Origin: Brevundimonas sp. ASV9 | Lineage (GTDB): Bacteria > Pseudomonadota > Alphaproteobacteria > Caulobacterales > Caulobacteraceae | DNA length: 64,000 nt | Direction of reading: 5' to 3' | NCBI RefSeq assembly: GCF_016429195.1 | Contig: NZ_JAELUF010000003.1 | Span: 19,524 to 83,523 of the forward strand | Shown here: in pieces, positions 54,128-63,067 of the stretch | Layout of the letters: each line of letters opens with the position of its first letter | Numbering within the stretch: position 1 is the stretch's first letter | Notes under the pieces: generated by a model | Database searches by the model: none | The model's input: the letters and a program-made list of their open reading frames with translations, nothing else | What the model was told of the DNA's origin: nothing | Position numbers and translations under genes: made by a program

Positions 54128-55243
54128 GTGCGTCTTATGCCGCCTTGCATTCCGGACAATCTCCCGCTGGCCGATTTGGACTGGCGCGGCCTGCTGCCAC
54201 TAGCTGGTCGGGGCAACGCTGCCTTGGCACGCTATGACGGCATGCTGCAGACCTTGCCAAACCCGGCGGTCCTACTTTCCCCCATCACAGTCAACGAAGC
54301 GGTGCTGTCATCGCGTATCGAAGGCACGCAAGCGACGCTCGATGAAGTGCTGGAGTTCGACGCGGGTATTGAGAGCGCGGATGTGCGCCGGGGCGACATT
54401 GAGGAAATCTCCAACTACCGCGCAGCGGTGCAAGGCGCCGAAGATGCACTGGTAGATCGACCGCTGTCGCTTGGACTTATCCGCGCGGCCCACCAGCGGC
54501 TTATGCAGGGTGTACGCGGTCGTGACAAAGAACCTGGAGCCTTCCGCACTGATCAGAATTGGATCGGTCGCTACGGTGATCCGATCGAGCGAGCCCGCTT
54601 TGTGCCACCAAGCCCTCTGGTGTTGCAGGGAGCATTGGAGAACTGGGAGCGCTTTCTTCAGGCGGAAGGGGAAGATCCTATCCTCCAGACAGCCATCGCC
54701 CACGCGCAATTCGAAATTCTCCACCCCTTCAAAGACGGCAACGGACGAATCGGACGGATGCTCATCCCGCTGCTGCTCTACCGGCGTGGGGCCCTGTCCC
54801 GACCTATGTTTTACATGTCAGAATATCTGGAGGCGAACCGGGCTGAGTACTATGATCGGCTCCTCGCCATCACCGAAGCGGGCGACTGGGAGGGCTGGTT
54901 ACGGTTCTTCGTCACCGCGCTTGTCGCCCAAGCCGAGAGCAATCTGGAGAAGGTGCGCGCAGTTCGCGATCTCTACGAGGCCATGCGCCGCGACTTCGTC
55001 GATGTAACCCATTCGCAGTACGCGATGGCGGCTGTCGACGCCTTCTTTATGCGGCCAGTCATTCCCGCGCCCGCCTTTGCCCAAGCTGCAGGATTCAACA
55101 ACCGCGTTACGGCCAACAACATGCTGCGCCAACTGAACGACGCTGGCCTCATCGCCCGCGTCAGAGAGGGGGGGGGTAGGGTCTCGGCGATTTACGCCTT
55201 GCCGCAGCTGATCAACATCACCGAAGGCCGGCGCGTGTTGTAG
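54128..55243 (+). CDS. Fic-domain AMP-transferase family protein
   Basis: A 371-residue Fic protein with an intact active site HPFKDGNGRIGR near residues 199-210, which transfers AMP or related groups to target proteins. An N-terminal inhibitory motif SSRIEG (S-x-x-x-E-G) near residues 60-66 makes it a class II, self-inhibited enzyme. C-terminal winged-helix-like residues (AGFNNRVTANNMLRQLNDAGLI) resemble DNA-binding tails of Fic regulators. The GTG at 54128 is used; an ATG at 54137 is a close alternative. It stands alone, without an adjacent antitoxin gene. Confidence 0.9.
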   Translation: MRLMPPCIPDNLPLADLDWRGLLPLAGRGNAALARYDGMLQTLPNPAVLLSPITVNEAVLSSRIEGTQATLDEVLEFDAGIESADVRRGDIEEISNYRAAVQGAEDALVDRPLSLGLIRAAHQRLMQGVRGRDKEPGAFRTDQNWIGRYGDPIERARFVPPSPLVLQGALENWERFLQAEGEDPILQTAIAHAQFEILHPFKDGNGRIGRMLIPLLLYRRGALSRPMFYMSEYLEANRAEYYDRLLAITEAGDWEGWLRFFVTALVAQAESNLEKVRAVRDLYEAMRRDFVDVTHSQYAMAAVDAFFMRPVIPAPAFAQAAGFNNRVTANNMLRQLNDAGLIARVREGGGRVSAIYALPQLINITEGRRVL

Positions 55244-55437
55244 CTCTTTATGGTGTAGCAGAGGGAGCTACGCCCTGCCCCAACGCCCCCCGAACCCAGC
55301 CCCGACACTAATGCTGCCAATGGATACGGCTAGCCGTGCGCCGACCTTGTTCAGTGTCGCCTTCACCGACCGAAGGATGATCGCCCGATTTTCAGGACCC
55401 GCGACAACCCTTTCCGGCTGATCTACAGATCAACGTT

Positions 55438-55788
55438 ATGAAGAGAGCAGTCCTCGCCATTCTCGCGACGTTCGCCCTGTCCTCGTGCGGCCAAGCAAAT
55501 GGTTGGATGCTCCAGTGGTATCCGCGAGGCGACACCGATTACGGCGATCTCACGCCAGGGTTTTCGTCTCTGGAAATGTGTCGCCGGGCTGGAGCCGGGA
55601 AGACCATTGCCGCCCTCGGTGGGCTGGCGACGATGGTGACGCCTGACGGGCGAATGAAGATCCCTTCGGACAACCCGCCGTGGTTCGAATGCATGAAGAG
55701 TTGTCGGCCGATGCGCGAGGGGGGCTATCTTCTACAGTGCAGCCAGATCGAAGAATTCAAGGGCGAAGCCGCCATCGACCCGCACTGA
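55438..55788 (+). CDS. small lipoprotein
   Basis: A 116-residue protein with signal and lipobox MKRAVLAILATFALSSCGQ (Cys17). The mature part is Trp-rich and has five cysteines (SLEMCRRAGAG, WFECMKSCRPM, LLQCSQ). Unknown family. It is 12 bases from the next gene and opens a three-gene unit of envelope-type proteins. Confidence 0.7.
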   Translation: MKRAVLAILATFALSSCGQANGWMLQWYPRGDTDYGDLTPGFSSLEMCRRAGAGKTIAALGGLATMVTPDGRMKIPSDNPPWFECMKSCRPMREGGYLLQCSQIEEFKGEAAIDPH

Positions 55789-55800
55789 CCGGACAAAACC

Positions 55801-56337
55801 ATGCTGGCCTCCGCCCTCGCGATCCTGTCACTCCAGTCCGCCACCGAGTCGGTCGTCATCGCCCCGAAGTTTAGGGACGGCGTCCACTTCGCCTGCGAGG
55901 CCAGCTTCGACGCCTACGTTGTGGACACTGCCTATTTCCGAGGGCAGCCGGTTGCGGTGTCGGGGAGCTTCACCTTTTACAATTGGCCGGATCAGAGCCG
56001 GGTCTTCATCGGAATGAAGCTCGGCGTTCTGGCCGTCGAGAACGGCGGCTGGCGTCCACCGGCGAACGCCTACGTCGTCAACGGCTACAAGACGAACCTC
56101 TCAGAGCAACGGGCAAATATTGAGGCCGAAGACCCGAACTTCCGGCTCTACATCTACGATTTTACCGGCGAAGAGACGATGAACGCCATGACGCGCTTGT
56201 CCTACGAAGGTGTCTTGAACGTCGCCTACACGATGGAGGGCGGGTCCATGCCGACGACCTTCGAAGTGACCCTGACCGATGAACAGGCCAACCAATGGGC
56301 CGAGTGCACCAGCGCCCTCGCTAGCCGAGACCAGTAA
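55801..56337 (+). CDS. hypothetical secreted protein
   Basis: A 178-residue protein with a weak N-terminal hydrophobic stretch (MLASALAILSLQSA), then a beta-rich body (VHFACEASFDAYVVDTAYFRG, GSFTFYNWPDQSRVFIG, FEVTLTDEQANQWAECTSAL) with paired cysteines. The family is not recognised. Likely periplasmic. It lies in a gene unit with the flanking hypothetical genes. Confidence 0.6.
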   Translation: MLASALAILSLQSATESVVIAPKFRDGVHFACEASFDAYVVDTAYFRGQPVAVSGSFTFYNWPDQSRVFIGMKLGVLAVENGGWRPPANAYVVNGYKTNLSEQRANIEAEDPNFRLYIYDFTGEETMNAMTRLSYEGVLNVAYTMEGGSMPTTFEVTLTDEQANQWAECTSALASRDQ

Positions 56338-56343
56338 AGCCGA

Positions 56344-56856
56344 GTGGCGATCCTCAACGAAGGTCCCAGCGAAGCCGCGAGCGAAGCGGCTTTCACCGTC
56401 ATGGCTGCGAGGCTCCACGCCTTACGGCCGAAGCTTCGAACGGTCGTGGTTGCCCCTTATCTGGATCACCCCGCCTACGCCGAAGGCAACTTCCCCATCT
56501 GGTGGCAGGGGCAAAACAACGAGCAGTTTATCACACAGGCGAAGCCGCCGTACTTCGTCCGGTTCTCGCACCACCCGATCAATACGTTTCGGGGCATCTT
56601 CCAGGGCCACGCCTCGATCCAGTGCTACGCCCAAACAGAGCCGTGGGTCGAAACCATTCGCGATCTGGTCATGGGTGCCTATCCGGTCGGCGAAGTTACT
56701 TCCGAGAACGGCTTCGATGTGGCGATCAAGTCGGTGGACGCGAAGAGCGCGTGGCCGGTGAACGGCGTGCATCGGAACAAGCCATGGCCGGTGAGGGCCA
56801 ACTTCATGATTCCGGTCTCGGTTCTCTGGAACATCGACCTGAACCCCGGCCTATGA
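56344..56856 (+). CDS. hypothetical protein
   Basis: A 170-residue protein starting at a GTG six bases after the previous stop. It contains WWQGQNNEQFITQAKPPYFVRFSHHPINTF and NGFDVAIKSVD. There is no signal peptide, membrane segment or known domain. It is the last gene of the three-gene unit. Confidence 0.55.
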   Translation: MAILNEGPSEAASEAAFTVMAARLHALRPKLRTVVVAPYLDHPAYAEGNFPIWWQGQNNEQFITQAKPPYFVRFSHHPINTFRGIFQGHASIQCYAQTEPWVETIRDLVMGAYPVGEVTSENGFDVAIKSVDAKSAWPVNGVHRNKPWPVRANFMIPVSVLWNIDLNPGL

Positions 56857-57224
56857 CCCCGCTTTAGGGAGCCCCTACCGCTCGATTGGACGGGTGGTTC
56901 GACGGCGTTGACAGTCTCCGCCCACATCCAGCCGCATCATCCAACCAACTATTCTCGCCCGCGTGATCAGGAGCGGCGATAGATCAGCACCAAATGAGCT
57001 TGGAAAAAAGGGGGGCGTGCTGAGGCTTCTTCCTCGGGCGGCAGTTGCCGACGTAAGCTCCAGGATCGCATTGCCCGAGGCAGACGAGAACGCAACTACT
57101 CCGAGGGAGAGCTTCGGCGAGGTTGTGGCGTGGTGGATATCCGCCGATAACCTATGCGCGAGGCTAGCGCTGCTTGTAGCTTCATGCCATCACTGACGAG
57201 CGTGGGTGACGGGTCGGGAAAGCT
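56857..57224. other. intergenic region before protease gene
   Basis: About 370 bases with no convincing gene. A 77-residue open frame at 56963-57196 has no supporting features. No terminator or promoter is recognised with confidence. Confidence 0.4.
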
Positions 57225-58109
57225 ATGCAGATTACATCCATTACAGAGCAGCTGTTTTTCACCACCGTTCGGATTGACACAGTTGGCGCCAACGGCTCGC
57301 AGGGCTCGGGAACCGGCTTTCTGTTCGCGCACGCAATCGGGGGGCAGACGTACCCATTCGTGGTGACTAACAAGCATGTCGTCCGGGGAATGACTGCGGG
57401 TCACTTGACCTTCCATCAACGAAAGGACGATCAGCCCGATTTAGGGAAGGGCTATCGACTGAGGATAGATGATTGGAATAACGCGTGGTTCGGTCACCCA
57501 ACCGAAGACATAGATATAGCTGTATGCCCATTTTCACCCATCGAGCAGCATGTTAAATCGCAAAACGGAATCGATTTATTTTTCCGATACATAACGACTG
57601 ATTTGATTCCGAATGAGGAACAGTTAGCTGATCTTGATGCAATCGAGACGGTTACATTCATCGGATATCCAAATGGCGTCTGGGATAGCAAAAACCTTTT
57701 GCCCGTTGCGCGTCGCGGGACGACCGCGTCACCGATTGAAGTGGATTTTGAGCAAACGCCCAAGTTTTTGGTCGATGCGTCCGTTTTCGGCGGCTCCAGC
57801 GGGAGTCCCGTATTCATCATCAACCAAGGCTCCTATATAAGCAAGAACGGCGGTATGAATATCGGAGCGTCGCGATTTCATTTCGTGGGCGTGATAGCTG
57901 CAGTCTACTTTAGGACGCACCTAAATCAGATCATACCAGTGCCTATACCCACACAGGTTCAGCCCATGGCTCAGCAGCAGGAAATGATTGACCTAGGTAT
58001 AGTGTTCAAAGCGCGGACGGTGGTCGAAACAATTGATGCGTTTCTTCGAGCAAACGGCGTCAACGTTGACCAGGAGGCTGAACCGGCATCGAGCTCAGGA
58101 GGCAGCTAA
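57225..58109 (+). CDS. trypsin-like serine protease domain protein
   Basis: A 294-residue chymotrypsin-fold protease without signal peptide. The triad appears intact: His in FVVTNKHVVRG near residue 50, Asp in DIDIAVCPF near residue 98, Ser in FGGSSGSPVFI near residue 192. The oxyanion GGSSGSP is standard. Cytoplasmic trypsin-like proteases occur in several defence systems as effector or sensor parts. Base composition is more AT-rich than the chromosome. GGGAAAG precedes the ATG. Confidence 0.8.
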   Translation: MQITSITEQLFFTTVRIDTVGANGSQGSGTGFLFAHAIGGQTYPFVVTNKHVVRGMTAGHLTFHQRKDDQPDLGKGYRLRIDDWNNAWFGHPTEDIDIAVCPFSPIEQHVKSQNGIDLFFRYITTDLIPNEEQLADLDAIETVTFIGYPNGVWDSKNLLPVARRGTTASPIEVDFEQTPKFLVDASVFGGSSGSPVFIINQGSYISKNGGMNIGASRFHFVGVIAAVYFRTHLNQIIPVPIPTQVQPMAQQQEMIDLGIVFKARTVVETIDAFLRANGVNVDQEAEPASSSGGS

Positions 58110-58234
58110 CCACAAGCTGAGCGCAGCGACGAGCACGGCCCGGCCCTGGTAGCGTCTGAGTTTGAAATCTTGCCGTTTGGAAGCCGTCGCGCTCTGACTG
58201 AGCCCGCCCCAGCGAAGCTCGGCCCCTGTGAGAC

Positions 58235-58465
58235 CTAAGAGGCCTTCGCGCCCCAGAGGTCAGAGAGGCGGAAAGCAGCCTCGATAGAGCTGGTCTTGCC
58301 GAGGATATTCAGTGCGCCCGCCTGCCCGTCATGCGCTTCAAAAACGAAGTAGCCATCGAACCCCAGATGGTCCGCACCGGCATTGACTATCGTTTCGCGC
58401 GAAAGCCTAGCAATATGGAGGTTGCAGCCCTCACCGATTCTGTGTGTCGCAAGGATTTCGTCCAT
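58235..58465 (-). CDS. small hypothetical protein, divergent with overlapping start
   Basis: A 76-residue protein (MDEILATHRIGEGCNLHIARLSRETIVNAGADHLGFDGYFVFEAHD...) of unknown family. The minus-strand ATG at 58465 overlaps the plus-strand ATG at 58464 of the next gene, sharing CATG. GAGG lies upstream of it, inside the coding sequence of the other gene. Gene reality is supported by a clean frame and a ribosome-binding site. Confidence 0.55.
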   Translation of the reverse strand: MDEILATHRIGEGCNLHIARLSRETIVNAGADHLGFDGYFVFEAHDGQAGALNILGKTSSIEAAFRLSDLWGAKAS

Positions 58466-59180
58466 GGCTCCTCTTCCTCAAATACAAGCTACGCCCCGGA
58501 TAACAGCCAACGATCTCGCCCTATATATGGTCTCTTCTGAGACCGCGAAACTCGGGATCATCAAACGAGCGAAGAACCCTCAGACGCCGCCGATCATCCG
58601 ATACAAGGATGTGAGGCCGGTGGTGTGCAGCTTTCTCGCCGACGACCATAGGTCGCTCAAAATCTTGACAGACGCTGAAGAGAGCTTTGTCCAGAAGAAG
58701 GACGACCCTACGCTTTCGGATCTACGCCAAGACGACGCCCGAAATTCCATCGCCGTGATCCATGCGCTTCAAGGCATGGGAAATCGTCTAGGCGCCTACA
58801 CATTTAACCTCGCGCCCCACAGCCAACCCAAGCTCAGCATAGCCGGTGTCGATGTATCAGTTCGCGCCGATCTGCTGGTCAGGATGCCGATCAAAGGTGT
58901 CGAGCACGCTGGAGCCGCAATGCTCCGCATGACCCAGGACGACGCCGCAACAGACGCGGCCAAAGCCAAGCGAAAAGACATGGGGACGTATGTCGCCACC
59001 ATGGTCCGGAAACACATTGACCAGAACCTCACGCCGAACGTTCCGGTCTCCAATCGACTTTGCCTATCGCTCGACATTCAGCACGGCGAAGTGTTTCCGG
59101 CTCCGGATGCGAACGCCCGTCGAATGAATGATCTCGACGCCGCTTGTCGCTTCATTGCCGCTGTATGGGATTCTATCTGA
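58464..59180 (+). CDS. unknown protein next to KAP NTPase
   Basis: A 238-residue protein with no certain family. From memory, homologues share VRPVVCSFLADDHR, DDARNSIAVIHAL, VDVSVRADLLVR, AAMLRMTQDDAATDAAKAKR and LSLDIQHGEVF. The D...AAMLR strand arrangement could hint at a PD-(D/E)XK-type nuclease fold, but a full catalytic set is not visible. AAGGA precedes the ATG. Its start overlaps the divergent small gene. It is convergent with the KAP NTPase. Confidence 0.65.
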   Translation: MAPLPQIQATPRITANDLALYMVSSETAKLGIIKRAKNPQTPPIIRYKDVRPVVCSFLADDHRSLKILTDAEESFVQKKDDPTLSDLRQDDARNSIAVIHALQGMGNRLGAYTFNLAPHSQPKLSIAGVDVSVRADLLVRMPIKGVEHAGAAMLRMTQDDAATDAAKAKRKDMGTYVATMVRKHIDQNLTPNVPVSNRLCLSLDIQHGEVFPAPDANARRMNDLDAACRFIAAVWDSI

Positions 59181-59354
59181 CGGCGGCGGTTTAGATTTGA
59201 AACTGAGACACTAGCCAAGCCTGCGCTGTCATACCGACCAAGAACAAGGAAGGGGAACGCAGGGGCCGAGTGCTCGTGTGGAAAACTACAGTGGCAGTCG
59301 CTGTGGCTCATTTACCGCGCCCCATAGGCGTAAGGGCATTTGTGACTATTGCCG

Positions 59355-61277
59355 TTACCCTCGATCTTTCGCAACTGGCCTGGGCTTAGAGCTGGCCGTT
59401 AGCTTCGTCGCAGGTTTTGCAGCCTTCGGCCGTACCGGTAGAAGCGGCTCCAAATCCCGAGCAAGAGCGATCTTCAATCGATGGCGGGACATTGGACCCA
59501 AGCTGGGGAAGGCGGCCAGTAGTCGGCGATGCACCTTGGCGAGCCAAGGCAACTCCGCCGCGCTCACCTGAGAGGGTTCTCCTCTTTCATAACGCGCGGC
59601 CAATCCCTGAATAACAGTGACTTGCGCGTTTGGCTCGAGTTCTAACAATGTTTGAGCAAAGGTTTCGGGAGGGATATGATGTAGTAGCGGAATATTCCAG
59701 TAAACAGATGGAGTTGGGGAGTTATTAATCGTAGTTTGCTGAGTAAACCATTCCGGTTTGATTTTCATCGCGTCATTAAGTTTTTCGGCGAGTGCTGGTA
59801 GCGTCTTGAGCCACGCTTTATTGATGGCCGCATCAAGATATGTTGCCAGTTCTTTGAATTCATCCGTATCGCTATCAATATATCCGAGGCCGGCGTAGCC
59901 TGAGTCCATTCTCAAACGCTCTGGCCGGGCGGTGGTCAGTTCGAACTTGTCGCCGGCAGCAAGATCGTCAACGTACGCCCGACAGGCCTTTTGTGTTTGG
60001 GCTAGGTTTTTACCGTAGCCGATGCGAGCGGCCTGCAGCAGAATCCCGAAAACGTGCATGATGACGGGTGCCTCGATGAAAGCTCTGGCCACGAATTCTT
60101 TCTCAAGTGCGGCCATGGACTGGGCATATTCCGCATCAGTGCTGCGGTAGCCATGCCATGCTCGGCGCCACGTGGGCTCTGCATCGGCAGAGATGAACGG
60201 CGGCGAGCGGTCAAGGCTGGCCTGTACGGCGGCTGCTTCGACGTAACCTCGAGTGAGAAGGGCGACGACTAGGTCGGGATCCAGGCTTGTAGGTCGAAGG
60301 TCAATGTCGGAATAGCGCTCCTCGATTAAGTCCAGCGGTGACTTCTCCTGACCCTTGTCGCGACCGAAAAGTCGGAAGAAGCGATTGGCCTTAAGGTTTT
60401 GCAAATGCTCCTTGGGCAGGCGGCCTGTTCGAACCTCAATGGAAAGGGCTACGATCGCCTGCATCAGCTCCGCCAGTTCGGCGGTATGGACCTGATCGGT
60501 CGGTCGAAAGCCTTTGGCGACCCGTTCGAAATCCCAAAGCGCCTGTTTCAGCACCCGGAGGTTACTGGCCTCGGACCGTGCGAAAATGTCGAGTACTTGC
60601 GCCTTCGAGGTCTCGAGGAACTTGGTGGTCCAGGGGTCCTTCACCAGCGTGAGCAGTTCAGGATAAGCAGCCTCGACAGACGGCGTGATCTCCAGGCTTT
60701 GGCCGATCAGCTTTTCCTTGATTCGCTTGAAGTCCGCGTCCTCCTTCTCGATCTCTGCTTCGTTGGCGAGGATGACCACCTTAGTATTTTCATGCTCGAC
60801 GAAAGCGTTGATGTAGCCAAGTATCTGCGCGGGCCGTAAGGCCGCGCGCTCGAGATCATCGAAGACCAGCAGTCGGTCCTGCGCGTTCTTGGCAAAGTCC
60901 TTCAAATCGATATCGGGCATACTGGCGCTGATCGAGCCATCGTCCTTGCCGTCGCCGTTCAGGTCGATCTTTAGCGCACCCTTTAGGAATGCCCGCGCCA
61001 GGACGCCGCCGAGCTTGGTGTACTTCGACGAGAGGATCGGGTGCAGTTGTCGAAAAATCTGGTCGTCGATCTCGCTGGTTGAGGCTACCCCGTAGAGACT
61101 CACATAGATGTGGGCCTGCTTTCGATCAGCGAGGTAGGTCTTCAGGAAGTGGGTCTTGCCTGCGCCCCACGGGCCGGTGAGGAACACCGCGTAGTTCAAC
61201 GGCGTGGGGCTGGTGCAGTAGGATTCCAAAAAGACGCGAACTGCGGTGTTTGGGTCGGCAACGTTAGCTTTCGGCAT
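59355..61277 (-). CDS. KAP-family P-loop NTPase
   Basis: A 640-residue STAND-type NTPase with Walker A LTGPWGAGKTHF near residue 36 and Walker B DRLLVFDDLERA near residue 135, plus NTKVVILANEAEIE as the sensor strand. The long C-terminal region is helical with no known effector domain. No transmembrane insertion of classical KAP proteins is seen. The start is uncertain: ATGs at 61277 and 61292. KAP NTPases recur in phage-defence islands; a role here is inferred. Confidence 0.82.
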   Translation of the reverse strand: MPKANVADPNTAVRVFLESYCTSPTPLNYAVFLTGPWGAGKTHFLKTYLADRKQAHIYVSLYGVASTSEIDDQIFRQLHPILSSKYTKLGGVLARAFLKGALKIDLNGDGKDDGSISASMPDIDLKDFAKNAQDRLLVFDDLERAALRPAQILGYINAFVEHENTKVVILANEAEIEKEDADFKRIKEKLIGQSLEITPSVEAAYPELLTLVKDPWTTKFLETSKAQVLDIFARSEASNLRVLKQALWDFERVAKGFRPTDQVHTAELAELMQAIVALSIEVRTGRLPKEHLQNLKANRFFRLFGRDKGQEKSPLDLIEERYSDIDLRPTSLDPDLVVALLTRGYVEAAAVQASLDRSPPFISADAEPTWRRAWHGYRSTDAEYAQSMAALEKEFVARAFIEAPVIMHVFGILLQAARIGYGKNLAQTQKACRAYVDDLAAGDKFELTTARPERLRMDSGYAGLGYIDSDTDEFKELATYLDAAINKAWLKTLPALAEKLNDAMKIKPEWFTQQTTINNSPTPSVYWNIPLLHHIPPETFAQTLLELEPNAQVTVIQGLAARYERGEPSQVSAAELPWLAKVHRRLLAAFPSLGPMSRHRLKIALARDLEPLLPVRPKAAKPATKLTASSKPRPVAKDRG

Positions 61278-61703
61278 ACACGACCGTACCATCTGCGCTT
61301 GCGCTGCCAACGCTTAAACGCTTCGGCAAGTCCACTTGCGCAAGGGGAGCAGAGGTTAGTCGGGTCCGCTTGCGTCCGCTTCCCCCCTTAGCGGACTCTC
61401 AGGACGTCTGCTCTTAGGCGAGCAGCCTAACCGGCCATTGGAACTAGCGCCGAATAGTTCTCAGGATCATCCACGGCGGCGCACCTACGCTAGAGCCCGC
61501 CATGATCTCCTAAGGCGCGATTCTGCCGCCGACTTCGCGTCTTAAAAACGGACCTCCGTAGGGTCTCGAAGGGGTGGTTAACGGACGCTCGCGGTGAGGA
61601 CTGCCATGGCAAGGTAGTAAGCGCTGCGTTCTGATTGCAAAGCTCGTCTTTGGCGTGCTGTTGTCCGTCGCTGGCGATTTGCCGTGGGGACGATGAAGCG
61701 CAA
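61278..61703. other. intergenic region with hairpin and repeat
   Basis: No gene recognised. It holds an inverted repeat GTCCGCT (61374-61380) / AGCGGAC (61390-61396) around nine bases, without a T-tract, and one copy of the 34-base dispersed repeat at 61452-61485. Confidence 0.5.
61452..61485 (+). repeat. 34-base dispersed repeat, copy 1
   Basis: Matches 62966-62999 with about five mismatches in 34 bases. It begins GAATAGTTCTCAG and ends GGCGGCGC-x-CC. Both copies lie in the intergenic ends flanking the membrane-protein gene. Confidence 0.6.
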
Positions 61704-62822
61704 ATGACGACTGATAGTCCGCCGAAGAAGCAGCACGAAAAGCACGGCCGTCGGATTTCCTTGTGGCTCGTTATATTCGGGGTCTCTGCCTTGGCTATAG
61801 CGGCGTCAGCCCTGGTCCCGACCTTCGGGTTTGTGTTCGCCTTCTTCGGCCTTAGCCTTCCCTTCGCAATACTTCTCAACGTCGCGCTGATGGGTGTCGC
61901 TTGGGACGCCACGCGCGGGCACCTCCCAAAAACGCTTCTGATGCTGCCTGCCTTGCTCTACGGCGGCTACTTCATTGCTGCCGGATTTGCTTGGCTCGAA
62001 TTCTATCGCTGGAAAGCCGATATCGAACGGCGCAATGCCGCCTTTGACGTGACTTTCGACCCGGCACGCGACGCTCTCTACGATGTGGACGAAGAGACGG
62101 GCGCGGGTGGGTGGCTTGTTGAGCACTACCGGATCCGTACAGCCTTTGCGAAGTGGGCTCGGTTCAATGGGCACGACGCCCAAGCTCTGCCAGGGCCGAA
62201 GGATCTTTGCGACATCCCCATTCCAAACCGAGTCGATGTACTCGCGTACGGTAAAGACAGCTGTATGGTTTACTTTCCTGCGTCACCCCCAACGGACGCC
62301 ATCCGACTGCGCGCTGAGATTGGTCTAGAAGAGCGAGGCATAAGCCGGGCTCGGCTGGTGTCGTTATCGGTGGCACGCCCAGGTCAGATCACCCGCACGT
62401 TAGCCACGGCCGTGGTTAGCCTGCCGGGTCCGATTCCGCTGCCAGTCTTCGGGTGTGGCGCATCAGGCCGCTGCTCCGGAACTTGGCTCGGACCGGTTGG
62501 GACCATTGGTCCTCGCGCCGAGAACTTAGACGTCCCCGACGCCGCGCCTGCTCGCCTACTTGTTAGCGCTTGGCGTCTGTCCCCCCGCGGCCCGGCTCTG
62601 CCGGCTAGTGATCCAAGTTGGACCGAGGTGCGAGCGCGTGTCGCGCCTGAGGTAGAGGCCGCTAAAGCCCGCATCGAGCGCGCGCTGCAAGAGCCCACGT
62701 ATGACCCCGAGGCTTATCCGTACGTCATGGCCAAGCTTGATCCAGCCTGGGCTCGTAATGTGGGGTGCGAGCGTCTCCGCGCCTACGCGGTGAAAAAGCA
62801 GGGCGCGCCTCCCGAGTGCTGA
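61704..62822 (+). CDS. membrane protein with large extracytoplasmic part
   Basis: A 372-residue protein. Three hydrophobic segments (about residues 20-40, 45-64 and 75-100) are followed by a long soluble portion with YRWKADIERRNAAFDV and several cysteines (FGCGASGRCSG, NVGCERLRAY). Unknown family. The ATG at 61704 is preferred over an upstream start that would add a Cys-rich unlikely stretch. The two flanking 34-base repeats may mark an inserted unit. Confidence 0.6.
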   Translation: MTTDSPPKKQHEKHGRRISLWLVIFGVSALAIAASALVPTFGFVFAFFGLSLPFAILLNVALMGVAWDATRGHLPKTLLMLPALLYGGYFIAAGFAWLEFYRWKADIERRNAAFDVTFDPARDALYDVDEETGAGGWLVEHYRIRTAFAKWARFNGHDAQALPGPKDLCDIPIPNRVDVLAYGKDSCMVYFPASPPTDAIRLRAEIGLEERGISRARLVSLSVARPGQITRTLATAVVSLPGPIPLPVFGCGASGRCSGTWLGPVGTIGPRAENLDVPDAAPARLLVSAWRLSPRGPALPASDPSWTEVRARVAPEVEAAKARIERALQEPTYDPEAYPYVMAKLDPAWARNVGCERLRAYAVKKQGAPPEC

Positions 62823-62965
62823 ATGACCACCAGTCACGCACAAACCGCCCTTCATCCTCTCGCCTGAAAGCCGACTTCACGAAGGTCCGCTAAGGGTCGG
62901 TTTGCGACCATGGCTTCCGACCAGAATGCAGACATTCAGCTCAAGCTGCCCAGCCGACCATGGCG

Positions 62966-62999
62966 GAATAGTTCTCAGCTTCGTCCAGGGCGGCGCGCC
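62966..62999 (+). repeat. 34-base dispersed repeat, copy 2
   Basis: Partner of the copy at 61452-61485, in the same orientation, 1.5 kb apart. It lies between the membrane-protein gene and the mucR-like gene. Confidence 0.6.
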
Positions 63000-63067
63000 G
63001 CTGAGGATGGAAAACATAACCAGCCACCCTCCAGCATCTGCAATACCGTCAACTACCGGTATTGCGT

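Noticed and set aside
56963..57196. A 77-residue frame before the protease gene.
   Set aside because: No family, no coupling and no convincing ribosome-binding site.
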